Shown here: piece after piece, positions 22,442 through 29,554 of the stretch
How the letters are laid out: every line of letters begins with the position of its first letter
How positions within the stretch are numbered: the stretch's first letter is position 1
Assembly: GCA_034428635.1 (NCBI GenBank)
Contig: DAOUHR010000071.1
Location: forward strand, 1-32,262
Length of the DNA: 32,262 bases
Source: Bin22 sp034428635
GTDB lineage: Bacteria; Chloroflexota; Dehalococcoidia; Lucifugimonadales; UBA3495
Reading direction: 5' to 3'
Translations under genes and position numbers: made by a program
Notes under the pieces: model-generated
Seen by the model: the letters and a program-made list of their open reading frames with translations, nothing else
What the model was told of the DNA's origin: nothing
Database searches by the model: none

Positions 22442-24004
22442 ATGAACAGTTTCGACCAATCAGCATTGTTGTTGACCATCCTGGTGCCGCTGGCCGGCGC
22501 CGGGTTGTCCATGTTCCTGCCCAGGAACCGTCCCAACGATGCCTGGTACTTCGCCATATTCGTATCGGCCATCACGCTGGTCATCTCCATAGGCCTGTTT
22601 ATCCGGTATGACTTCGGCGTGGGCGGTTACCAGTTCCAACGCATTTATGAGTGGCTGGACGCCCCCCTGAACATTGACCTTCACCTGGCCATGGACGGCA
22701 TTGCGGCGACGCTGGTGCTGCTGAACGGCATCGTGCTGTTCGGGGCAGTGTTGATCTCCCAGACCATCAAGCACCGTTCGCGGGATTTCTTTGTGCTGTT
22801 GCTGTCTCTGGGATCGGGTGTCTTTGGTGTTTTCGTAGCCCAGGACCTGTTCTTCCTGTTCTTCTTCTACGAACTTGCAGTGCTGCCCATGTACCTGCTG
22901 ATTGGAGTGTGGGGCAGCAGCACGATATTCGACCCCGACCGGCAGCGACTTTGGGGGATTCCCATACCCTTTGACCTGGGTTCGTACAACCGGCCCAAGG
23001 AATACGGGGCGATGAAGCTGATGCTGGTCCTGGTGGCCGGCAGCGTGCTTATCTGGGTGGGCATTCTCGCCTTGTACGTGGCTTCCGCGCAGGTGGGACA
23101 GGGCACTTTCTCCATGGTGGAACTGGGCATCCTGGCCGAACGAGGAGAGTTCAGCCCCGCTTTCCAGAACTGGGTCTTTCCGCTTTTCATGATCGGGTTC
23201 GGAGTGCTGGCCGGTCTTTGGCCCTTCCATACCTGGTCGCCGGATGGCCACGTGGCCGCTCCCACCGGCGTGAGCATGCTGCACGCCGGGGTGCTGATGA
23301 AGCTGGGCGCCTTTGGCATTATCCGCGTGGGCATGGTCCTGTTGCCTGACGGGGCGGAAGCGTGGATGCCGGTGCTGATTGTCCTGGGCACGGTGAACGT
23401 GGTGTACGGGGCGATTTCGGCCATGTCACAGCGAGACCTGAAGTACATAATCGGCTATTCCAGCGTCAGCCACATGGGTTACGTGATTATGGGCATCGCT
23501 ACCCTGCACCCGGTGGGCCTTACCGGCGCGGTGTTGCAGATGTTCTCCCACGGAATAATGACGGCCCTGATGTTCGCAATGGTAGGGGCCATTTATGAGC
23601 GCACCCACATCCGCGACATTACCGTACTGAACGGATTGATGAAGCGGATGGGCTTCGCCAGTTTCTTTTTCGCCATCGCCGGCCTGGCGTCCCTGGGGCT
23701 ACCAGGATTGAGCGGATTCGTTGCGGAGTTCATGGTGTTCGTAGGTGTGTTCAAGACTTACCTGCCGCTGGCAGTGCTGGCGGTGTTCGGGGCGGCCCTG
23801 ACCGCCATCTACATACTTCGCCTGCTGGCACGGACCTTCTATGGCGAGCCGGACCCCCGATGGGAAGGTTTGAACGACGCGAGCCCGGTGGAAAAGTCGG
23901 TGGGCGCCGCCTTTGTGCTAATACTGCTGTTCGTGGGCGTGTGGCCCGCGCCGATGACCCGTGTGATTAACGTAGGCGTCGATTCGGTAATGAGACTCTT
24001 CTAA
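22442..24004 (+). CDS. nuoM: NADH-quinone oxidoreductase subunit M
   Basis: A 520-residue antiporter-like proton-pumping subunit with about 14 transmembrane helices. The TM5 glutamate is present (E144 in F-F-Y-E-L-A-V-L-P-M-Y), as are H263 in P-F-H-T-W and K287 in G-V-L-M-K-L-G. The TM7 lysine of the usual F-A-x-K-x-P-x-x-P-x-H-x-W-L-P motif is replaced: here it reads F-G-V-L256-A-G-L-W-P-F-H-T-W-S-P-D-G-H. The domain also has the later L-K-Y-I-I-G-Y-S-S-V-S-H-M-G-Y signature. A loop at about 158-190 between TM5 and TM6 is longer than in E. coli. It lies 18 nt after nuoL. Confidence 0.95.
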   Translation: MNSFDQSALLLTILVPLAGAGLSMFLPRNRPNDAWYFAIFVSAITLVISIGLFIRYDFGVGGYQFQRIYEWLDAPLNIDLHLAMDGIAATLVLLNGIVLFGAVLISQTIKHRSRDFFVLLLSLGSGVFGVFVAQDLFFLFFFYELAVLPMYLLIGVWGSSTIFDPDRQRLWGIPIPFDLGSYNRPKEYGAMKLMLVLVAGSVLIWVGILALYVASAQVGQGTFSMVELGILAERGEFSPAFQNWVFPLFMIGFGVLAGLWPFHTWSPDGHVAAPTGVSMLHAGVLMKLGAFGIIRVGMVLLPDGAEAWMPVLIVLGTVNVVYGAISAMSQRDLKYIIGYSSVSHMGYVIMGIATLHPVGLTGAVLQMFSHGIMTALMFAMVGAIYERTHIRDITVLNGLMKRMGFASFFFAIAGLASLGLPGLSGFVAEFMVFVGVFKTYLPLAVLAVFGAALTAIYILRLLARTFYGEPDPRWEGLNDASPVEKSVGAAFVLILLFVGVWPAPMTRVINVGVDSVMRLF

Positions 24005-24021
24005 ACATTAAATGGACTGTT

Positions 24022-25614
24022 TTGACTGCTGAGAACCTGACCGCCAACTTGCATCTGCTGACGCCGGAGTTTGTCCTGGCGGGCTTCGCGCTGCTGGTGT
24101 TCGTTTTGGACCTTTTCCTGGATGATGAGCACAAGGACCTGCTGGGCTGGCTGTCGGCTCTGGGGCTGATCGGTCTGGCCGTCCTGTCGGTGCTGATGCT
24201 GGCAGGGAAGAACGAGTCACTGTACGACGGTCTGCTGGCGGTGGATGCGTACTCCCTGTTCTTCAAGGTCTTCTTCTGCGGGATTGGCGTCTTCATCATT
24301 CTCAGTTCTATTGACTACGTCAAGAAATTCCTGAACCATCCCGGCGAATTTTACGGCCTCCTGCTCTTCTCCATCCTGGGCATGAACCTGATGGCCATGT
24401 CCCGGGAGTTGCTGACAGCTTACATTTCGCTGGAACTGTTGAGCTTCAGCCTGTACGTGATGGTGGCCTACGCGCTGGGGAATCCCAAGTCCAACGAAGG
24501 GAGCCTGAAGTACATCATCATTGGAGCCCTGTCTTCGGCCATCCTGCTGTACGGCCTGAGCATGGTCTATAGCACGCTGGGCGTTACCAGGTTCGATGCC
24601 ATAGCTGAGGAATTGAGTAAGGCCGGCGACGTCAGCCCCGCGCTGTGGGCCGGGCTTGCGTTGATTGTGGCGGGCCTGGGCTTCAAGCTGGCGGCGGTGC
24701 CCTTCCACATGTGGGCGCCCGATGCCTACGAAGGCGCGCCCCTGCCGGTAACGGCCTACCTGGCTATCGCGTCCAAGGCGGCGGCCTTTGCCCTGGTGTT
24801 GAGGCTGCTGGCGGAGGCTTTTGTGCCAGCCGGAGATCGGTGGGACCAGTGGCAGATCATCATCGTAGTGCTGGCGGCCCTGTCCATGCTGGTGGGCAAC
24901 CTGGTGGCATTGGCCCAGCGGAACCTGAAGCGATTGATGGCTTACTCCAGCGTAGGACACGTGGGTTATATCCTGGCCGGGATTGCTGTTTTGGCGCAGG
25001 ACTCGCTGCTGGGGGCCAACGGGGTCATTTTCTACCTGGTGGGTTACTCGGTTACCAGCATGGTGGTGTTCGCGGCGCTGATTGCCTTCTTCAACGCCAC
25101 CGGACAGGAAGAAATACCGGACCTGGCCGGCCTGGCCGACCGGCAGCCTTTCCTGGCGATGGCCATTGCTATCGGACTGTTTTCGCTGAGCGGACTGCCA
25201 ATTTTCGTTGGCTTTACCATCAAGTTCTACCTGTTCACCGCCGTTGCCAATGAAGGGTACCTGTGGTTGGCGGGGCTGGCAATCTTGACGAGCCTTATCT
25301 CGCTTTATTACTACTTGCAGGTCATCCGCCAGATGTACATCCAGCCGGCGCTGGCGGCGCCCGCGGATGGGGACGAACACGACGGGGATGCGGAAGCTGA
25401 AGCAGCGGAAGACGCCGGCGATACCGATGAACACCTGCACACGCCGGCCCATCACGAACCCGTTTCGGACTATGTGCCGCTGCCCAGACCTTCCCCAGCG
25501 CTGATTGCGGTAGTGTTCCTGGGACTGGTAGCCACCGTCGGCTTGGGCGTTTACCCTGCGCCGCTGCTGGACCTGGTAGAAGTTGCCAGCACGGCTATCC
25601 TGCCTGGCGGTTAG
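24022..25614 (+). CDS. nuoN: NADH-quinone oxidoreductase subunit N
   Basis: A 530-residue antiporter-like subunit, last of the operon's complex I genes. The TM5 glutamate is E138 in I-S-L-E-L-L-S-F-S-L-Y, and the TM7 lysine is K222 in G-L-G-F-K-L-A-A-V-P-F-H-M-W-A-P-D-A-Y-E. The L-K-R-L-M-A-Y-S-S-V-G-H-V-G-Y motif is intact. Between the last two transmembrane helices is an acidic, His-containing insertion at about 446-482 rich in Asp, Glu, Ala and His. The start is a TTG at 24022; a nearby ATG at 24012 is out of frame and stops quickly. No strong ribosome site is seen, 18 nt after the nuoM stop, so coupling from nuoM is likely. Confidence 0.94.
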   Translation: MTAENLTANLHLLTPEFVLAGFALLVFVLDLFLDDEHKDLLGWLSALGLIGLAVLSVLMLAGKNESLYDGLLAVDAYSLFFKVFFCGIGVFIILSSIDYVKKFLNHPGEFYGLLLFSILGMNLMAMSRELLTAYISLELLSFSLYVMVAYALGNPKSNEGSLKYIIIGALSSAILLYGLSMVYSTLGVTRFDAIAEELSKAGDVSPALWAGLALIVAGLGFKLAAVPFHMWAPDAYEGAPLPVTAYLAIASKAAAFALVLRLLAEAFVPAGDRWDQWQIIIVVLAALSMLVGNLVALAQRNLKRLMAYSSVGHVGYILAGIAVLAQDSLLGANGVIFYLVGYSVTSMVVFAALIAFFNATGQEEIPDLAGLADRQPFLAMAIAIGLFSLSGLPIFVGFTIKFYLFTAVANEGYLWLAGLAILTSLISLYYYLQVIRQMYIQPALAAPADGDEHDGDAEAEAAEDAGDTDEHLHTPAHHEPVSDYVPLPRPSPALIAVVFLGLVATVGLGVYPAPLLDLVEVASTAILPGG

Positions 25615-25636
25615 TCACTGGAAAAGGACATACCAA

Positions 25637-26137
25637 TTGCACCCGGAAATCCGAGAACAAAAGCTTGAATCCTATGGCAACGCGGCGTCCGAACTGGATG
25701 CCGCGCTCAAGCGATTGCCCAGAGAGATGTGGCATTTTCGGGACGAGCACGGGTGCTGGAGTATCCACGAGCATATTGTCCACATCACCGACAGCGAAGT
25801 GAACAGCTACATTCGGTGCAGGAGATTGATTGCAGAACCCGGCCTGGAGCTGATGGCCTACGATGAGAACCGCTGGGCGGCGGCGCTGGATTACCATTCC
25901 ATTGACACAGAAGGGGCGGTAGAGTTGTTCCGGATACTGCGGCGGCAGACGTTTGAACTCGTCAGGAACCTGCCCGGGTCTGCGTGGTCGAACACCTGCT
26001 ACCACCCGGAAAACGGAGATATGACCCTGGGCGACTGGCTTGAGGTCTACGAAAGGCACGTGTTCGAGCACGTGGAATACATGCAGCAGAACTACCAGGA
26101 ATGGCAAGAGGCAAACAGTGTGAACACGCCGGCCTGA
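25637..26137 (+). CDS. DinB-like (DinB_2 superfamily) four-helix protein
   Basis: A 166-residue protein with the pattern of the DinB/YfiT superfamily, small metal-binding four-helix bundles. The likely ligands are a histidine in W-S-I-H-E-H-I-V-H near residues 45-52 and a closing pair in Y-E-R-H-V-F-E-H-V near the C-terminus. Members act as thiol transferases or unknown metalloenzymes; no specific function can be given. The TTG at 25637 was chosen because AAGGA lies about 8 nt upstream; the frame continues upstream only into the end of nuoN. It follows nuoN by 22 nt and precedes the nucleotide-binding protein by 22 nt, so it is probably co-transcribed with both. Confidence 0.75.
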   Translation: MHPEIREQKLESYGNAASELDAALKRLPREMWHFRDEHGCWSIHEHIVHITDSEVNSYIRCRRLIAEPGLELMAYDENRWAAALDYHSIDTEGAVELFRILRRQTFELVRNLPGSAWSNTCYHPENGDMTLGDWLEVYERHVFEHVEYMQQNYQEWQEANSVNTPA

Positions 26138-26159
26138 CGGCCGCGAGGAACAGATTCCT

Positions 26160-26654
26160 ATGATTATTGCAGTTATCGGGAGCAGCACGGCAAAGCCCGA
26201 ACATGCGGCCCTGGCCGAGGAAGTCGGTCGGGAACTGGCCCGCCGTGGAGCTATGGTTGCTTGTGGCGGCATGACCGGGGTGATGGAGGCGGTGTGCCGG
26301 GGCGCAAAGGCCGAGGGAGGAACCACTATAGGCATCCTGCCGGGGCGGCGCGGATCTCCTTTTAATTCCTACATCGACATTCCCATATTTACTACTCTGG
26401 GATACGCCCGGAACATTATCGTGGTCCACTCGGGCGAGGCCTGCATAGCCATCGGCGGGGCCTTCGGAACACTGTCGGAAATTGGCTATGCCATGGACGC
26501 CAAGATTCCGGTGGTAGCCCTCAACACCTGGGAGTTGACTGTCAAAGGAGACGGCGACCCCATAGTCGAAGGCATGATTCCGGCCACCGACCCGGCAGAC
26601 GCCGTGGATAAGGCACTGGAAGCGGCAAAAAACGCGGGCGGTGTAATTGTTTAG
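26160..26654 (+). CDS. LOG/TIGR00725-type Rossmann nucleotide-binding protein
   Basis: A 164-residue protein of the SLOG/LOG superfamily. It opens with M-I-I-A-V-I-G-S-S and has A-C-G-G-M-T-G-V-M-E-A-V near 34-44, then the hallmark G-G-A-F-G-T-L-S-E-I near 97-107, a variant of the P-G-G-x-G-T-x-x-E motif of phosphoribohydrolases. Sizes and motifs best fit the TIGR00725 group, whose substrate is not established. LOG enzymes release bases from nucleotide monophosphates, and this protein lacks the full canonical PGGxGT, so activity is uncertain. It starts with ATG after a GAGGAACAG stretch. Enolase follows after about 105 nt containing a hairpin. Confidence 0.8.
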   Translation: MIIAVIGSSTAKPEHAALAEEVGRELARRGAMVACGGMTGVMEAVCRGAKAEGGTTIGILPGRRGSPFNSYIDIPIFTTLGYARNIIVVHSGEACIAIGGAFGTLSEIGYAMDAKIPVVALNTWELTVKGDGDPIVEGMIPATDPADAVDKALEAAKNAGGVIV

Positions 26655-26700
26655 GCGAGGCATCGTACTCGAGCGATAGGTCAGCGAATTTTTCGGAAGG

Positions 26701-26725
26701 GGCCGGATTGGAAATCAGTCCGGCC
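26701..26725 (+). other. Hairpin in the gap before enolase
   Basis: GGCCGGATT (26701-26709) pairs with AGTCCGGCC (26717-26725), including one G-U pair, around a 7-nt loop. No U-run follows, so it is not a classical terminator. It could attenuate or stabilise the eno-gap mRNA. Confidence 0.4.
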
Positions 26726-26759
26726 TGCACATACCAGGAGCAGGGAGAGGTTGGAGCAA

Positions 26760-28082
26760 ATGACCGGGCAGGACGGCAACGCAGTTATAGCCGAAATACG
26801 GGGCCGGGAAGTCCTGGACTCCAGGGGTAACCCCACAGTGGAGGCGGAAGTGCGCCTGTCCAATGGAGTCAAAGCGCACGCCCTGGTGCCGTCGGGGGCC
26901 AGCACCGGCAGCTATGAAGCGTTGGAACTGCGTGACGGCGATGCCGGAAGGTTCGGCGGCACAGGGGTTCGACAAGCCGTTGCCAATATTGACGAAATAA
27001 TCGGCCCTGCCCTGGCCGGGCAGTCTCCCTTTGACCAGGGGGCCATTGACCAGGCCATGCTGGGCCTGGACGGCACGCCGGCCAAGAGTCGGGTTGGGGC
27101 AAACGCCATCCTGGCAGTATCAATGGCAACGGCCAGGGCCGCATCCATTGCCTCTCCGGACTCCGGCGGCGAGTTGTGGCGTTACCTGGCGCTGGATAAG
27201 CCGGTCAGCCTTCCGGCGCCCATGTTCAACATCCTTAACGGTGGCCGTCACGCTTCGAACTCGGCGGACATTCAGGAATTTATGGTCTCCCCCGCCGGCC
27301 TGCCCACCTTTTCCGATGCCCTGCGGGCCGGGAGCGAAATTTACCAGGCCTTGAAGGGCATCCTGCGAGCCGGGGGACACAACCTGAACGTGGGCGATGA
27401 AGGGGGATTCGCGCCGTCGCTTCCGTCTAACAGAGAAGCCATTGAGGTGGTACTCAGGGCCATTGAGGCGGCCGGCTACTTGCCGGGAAGAGACGTTTAT
27501 TTGACCCTGGACGTGGCAGCGTCGGAACTCTACGACCGGGAGTCGAAGCGGTACGTGCTGGAGCGCGAAGGCAGGACTTTGGATGCGGGACAACTCGTAG
27601 ACCTGTACGCTGAATGGAAGCAGTCGTATCCAATAGTCAGCATAGAGGACGGACTGGACGAGGATGACTGGAAGGGCTGGTCGGAGCTGACCAGTCGGCT
27701 GGGGGCCACGGCTCAGCTGGTGGGAGACGACCTGTTCGTGACCAATATTTCCCGCATACAGAGAGGCGTAAATGATGGGGCCGGCAACTCGGTATTGCTA
27801 AAACCCAACCAGATTGGTACGCTAACCGAGACCCTTCAGGCTTTGCAGATGACGCGGGACGCCGGCTGGAGCGCGGTAATGAGCCATCGTTCCGGCGAGA
27901 CGGAAGACACGACCATCGCGGATCTCGCCGTGGGATGGAATGTGGGTCAGATAAAGACCGGTGCGCCGGCAAGGTCGGAACGCGTAGCCAAGTACAATCG
28001 TCTGCTTCGAATCGAGGCAGAACTGGGCGCGGAGGCCAATTATGCCGGAAACAGAGCCTACGCAGGTTACGGGGTTAACTAA
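26760..28082 (+). CDS. eno: Enolase (phosphopyruvate hydratase)
   Basis: Interconverts 2-phosphoglycerate and phosphoenolpyruvate in glycolysis. All hallmarks are seen in 440 residues: S-R-G-N-P-T-V near the N-terminus, G-G-R-H-A-S-N, the catalytic glutamate in V-G-D-E-G-G-F-A-P, metal-binding acidic residues in S-I-E-D-G and V-G-D-D-L, the catalytic lysine in L-L-K-P-N-Q-I-G-T, S-H-R-S-G-E-T-E-D, and a C-terminal S-E-R-V-A-K-Y-N-R-L. The ATG at 26760 was chosen over the in-frame TTG at 26751, since AGGGAGAGG ends 9 nt before it. A small overlapping ORF and gapA follow, so this looks like a glycolysis operon. Confidence 0.97.
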   Translation: MTGQDGNAVIAEIRGREVLDSRGNPTVEAEVRLSNGVKAHALVPSGASTGSYEALELRDGDAGRFGGTGVRQAVANIDEIIGPALAGQSPFDQGAIDQAMLGLDGTPAKSRVGANAILAVSMATARAASIASPDSGGELWRYLALDKPVSLPAPMFNILNGGRHASNSADIQEFMVSPAGLPTFSDALRAGSEIYQALKGILRAGGHNLNVGDEGGFAPSLPSNREAIEVVLRAIEAAGYLPGRDVYLTLDVAASELYDRESKRYVLEREGRTLDAGQLVDLYAEWKQSYPIVSIEDGLDEDDWKGWSELTSRLGATAQLVGDDLFVTNISRIQRGVNDGAGNSVLLKPNQIGTLTETLQALQMTRDAGWSAVMSHRSGETEDTTIADLAVGWNVGQIKTGAPARSERVAKYNRLLRIEAELGAEANYAGNRAYAGYGVN

Positions 28083-28281
28083 GTCCTACCTGGCCTGGCG
28101 GATTAGTCGCTACCTCGCTATCAGGGGATCCAAGCGCCTGTTGCGTTTTTCCTGGTGGCTTTTGGTGATTACCGGACGGATTCTCCTGGGGTTGTTGCGT
28201 CTGCTCTCTGCTCCCACTCCCAGCTACGTCAACCGCGCCAGGTTGAGTATTTACGGATGGAGAATGTGGCGCCGGTGGTAA
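28042..28281 (+). CDS. Possible small basic membrane protein overlapping enolase end
   Basis: A 79-residue ORF that starts with ATG inside the last 41 nt of eno, in another frame, with GGAGG 8 nt upstream. The predicted protein has one hydrophobic stretch, about 37-58 (S-W-W-L-L-V-I-T-G-R-I-L-L-G-L-L), flanked by arginines, lysine and tryptophans, so a single-pass membrane protein is plausible. No family recognised. It fills most of the eno-gapA gap. The ribosome site and the continuation of about 200 nt beyond eno favour a real gene, but the sequence could be non-coding. Confidence 0.4.
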   Translation: MPETEPTQVTGLTKSYLAWRISRYLAIRGSKRLLRFSWWLLVITGRILLGLLRLLSAPTPSYVNRARLSIYGWRMWRRW

Positions 28282-28388
28282 GCCGCCGGCACGGGTGTTG
28301 TTTCCGCCGGACGGCACAGAAGCGCGAGGCTGTCTCTATAGGGAATCGCCAGCCTCAACCAGCTAAACGGAAATTGGAGAAGTAAGGA

Positions 28389-29402
28389 ATGACTACACGG
28401 ATCGGAGTGAACGGCTTTGGCAGGATTGGTCGGCTGGTAACCCGCGCCACCATGGAGCGGTACCCGGACAAGTTGGAAGTGGCCGCGGTAAATGACCTTA
28501 CTGATGACAAGACTAACGCGCATCTGTTCAAATACGACACCAGTTACGGCGTGTACCAAGGACAGGTCGAGGCCAACAATGGCGACCTGGTAATTGACGG
28601 CCGCAATATCAAGGTGTTCTCGGAAAGGGATCCGGCGCGTATCCCCTGGTCGGAAATGGGTGTGGACCTGGTGGTGGAATCCACCGGCATTTTCACCGAC
28701 GGCGCGCAGGCGGCCGGGCACATGGAAGGCGGCGCCAGCAAGGTGATCATTTCCGCCCCGGCCAGCAATGTGGACCTCACCATGGTACTGGGCGTCAACG
28801 ATGACCAGTACGACAAAGAAAAGCACAACATTGTTTCCAACGCCTCCTGCACCACCAACTGCTTTGCGCCCATGGTTAAGGTGCTGCACGAGGCCTTTGG
28901 CATCGAACACGGCCTGATGTCCACCATCCACTCATACACGAACGACCAGGCCATCCTTGACCAGCGGCATTCGGACCTGCGCCGGGCCCGGGCGGCCGCC
29001 ATGAACATCATTCCCACCAGCACCGGCGCGGCGCGGGCGGTGGGCCTGGTGCTGCCGGAACTGAACGGGAAGCTGCATGGTATTGCGTTTCGGGTTCCCA
29101 CGGCTACCGGGTCGGTAACCGACTTCGTGGTTGACCTGGGCAGGGGCGTTACGGTGGACGAGGTCAATGCTGCCTTCAAGGCCGCAGCCGAGGGCCCGCT
29201 GAAGGGCATCCTGGAGTACACCGAAGACCCCATTGTCAGTTCCGATGTGCGGGGCAACTCCCACAGTTGTGTTTTCGACGCCCTTTCCACCATTGTCATG
29301 CAGGACAACATGGTGAAGATCATGGGCTGGTATGACAATGAGTGGGGTTACTCCTGCCGCACGGCGGACCTCTGCTCTTTCATGAGCGACAAGGGCATTT
29401 AG
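28389..29402 (+). CDS. gapA: Glyceraldehyde-3-phosphate dehydrogenase, type I
   Basis: Oxidises and phosphorylates glyceraldehyde 3-phosphate with NAD(P)+, a glycolytic step. It has 337 residues. The Rossmann motif N-G-F-G-R-I-G-R is near 8-15, the catalytic cysteine is C154 in N-A-S-C-T-T-N-C, and the base H181 lies in S-T-I-H-S-Y-T-N. The phosphate-binding I-P-T-S-T-G-A-A and the closing M-G-W-Y-D-N-E-W-G-Y-S segment are intact. The ATG at 28389 follows GGAGAAGTAAGGA. It lies downstream of eno in the same direction. A long hairpin with a T-rich tail follows the stop, so the operon likely ends here. Confidence 0.97.
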   Translation: MTTRIGVNGFGRIGRLVTRATMERYPDKLEVAAVNDLTDDKTNAHLFKYDTSYGVYQGQVEANNGDLVIDGRNIKVFSERDPARIPWSEMGVDLVVESTGIFTDGAQAAGHMEGGASKVIISAPASNVDLTMVLGVNDDQYDKEKHNIVSNASCTTNCFAPMVKVLHEAFGIEHGLMSTIHSYTNDQAILDQRHSDLRRARAAAMNIIPTSTGAARAVGLVLPELNGKLHGIAFRVPTATGSVTDFVVDLGRGVTVDEVNAAFKAAAEGPLKGILEYTEDPIVSSDVRGNSHSCVFDALSTIVMQDNMVKIMGWYDNEWGYSCRTADLCSFMSDKGI

Positions 29403-29426
29403 CTCACTTCAACTGGCCGAAAACTT

Positions 29427-29483
29427 GGGGCGGGGAGGAACGATTGCCTTATGGGAATAGTTCCTTTTCGCCCCTTTACTATT
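29427..29483 (+). terminator. Long hairpin terminator after gapA
   Basis: GGGGCGGGGAGGAAC (29427-29441) pairs with GTTCCTTTTCGCCCC (29460-29474) as a 15-bp stem that includes three G-U pairs, with an 18-nt loop. A T-rich TTTACTATT follows at 29475-29483. It separates the glycolytic genes from the glycosyltransferase gene. Confidence 0.6.
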
Positions 29484-29554
29484 GCTTCCAACGGGCCACC
29501 TTCCTTGTCCTCCTCCGGTTGGCCGTCTTTCGCCGTCGTCGAAGGGGGTGAAGG

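Noticed and set aside
24217..25455. 412-codon minus-strand ORF opposite nuoN
   Set aside because: It is Gln/His/Arg-rich and antisense to a fully conserved gene, so it is treated as a shadow.
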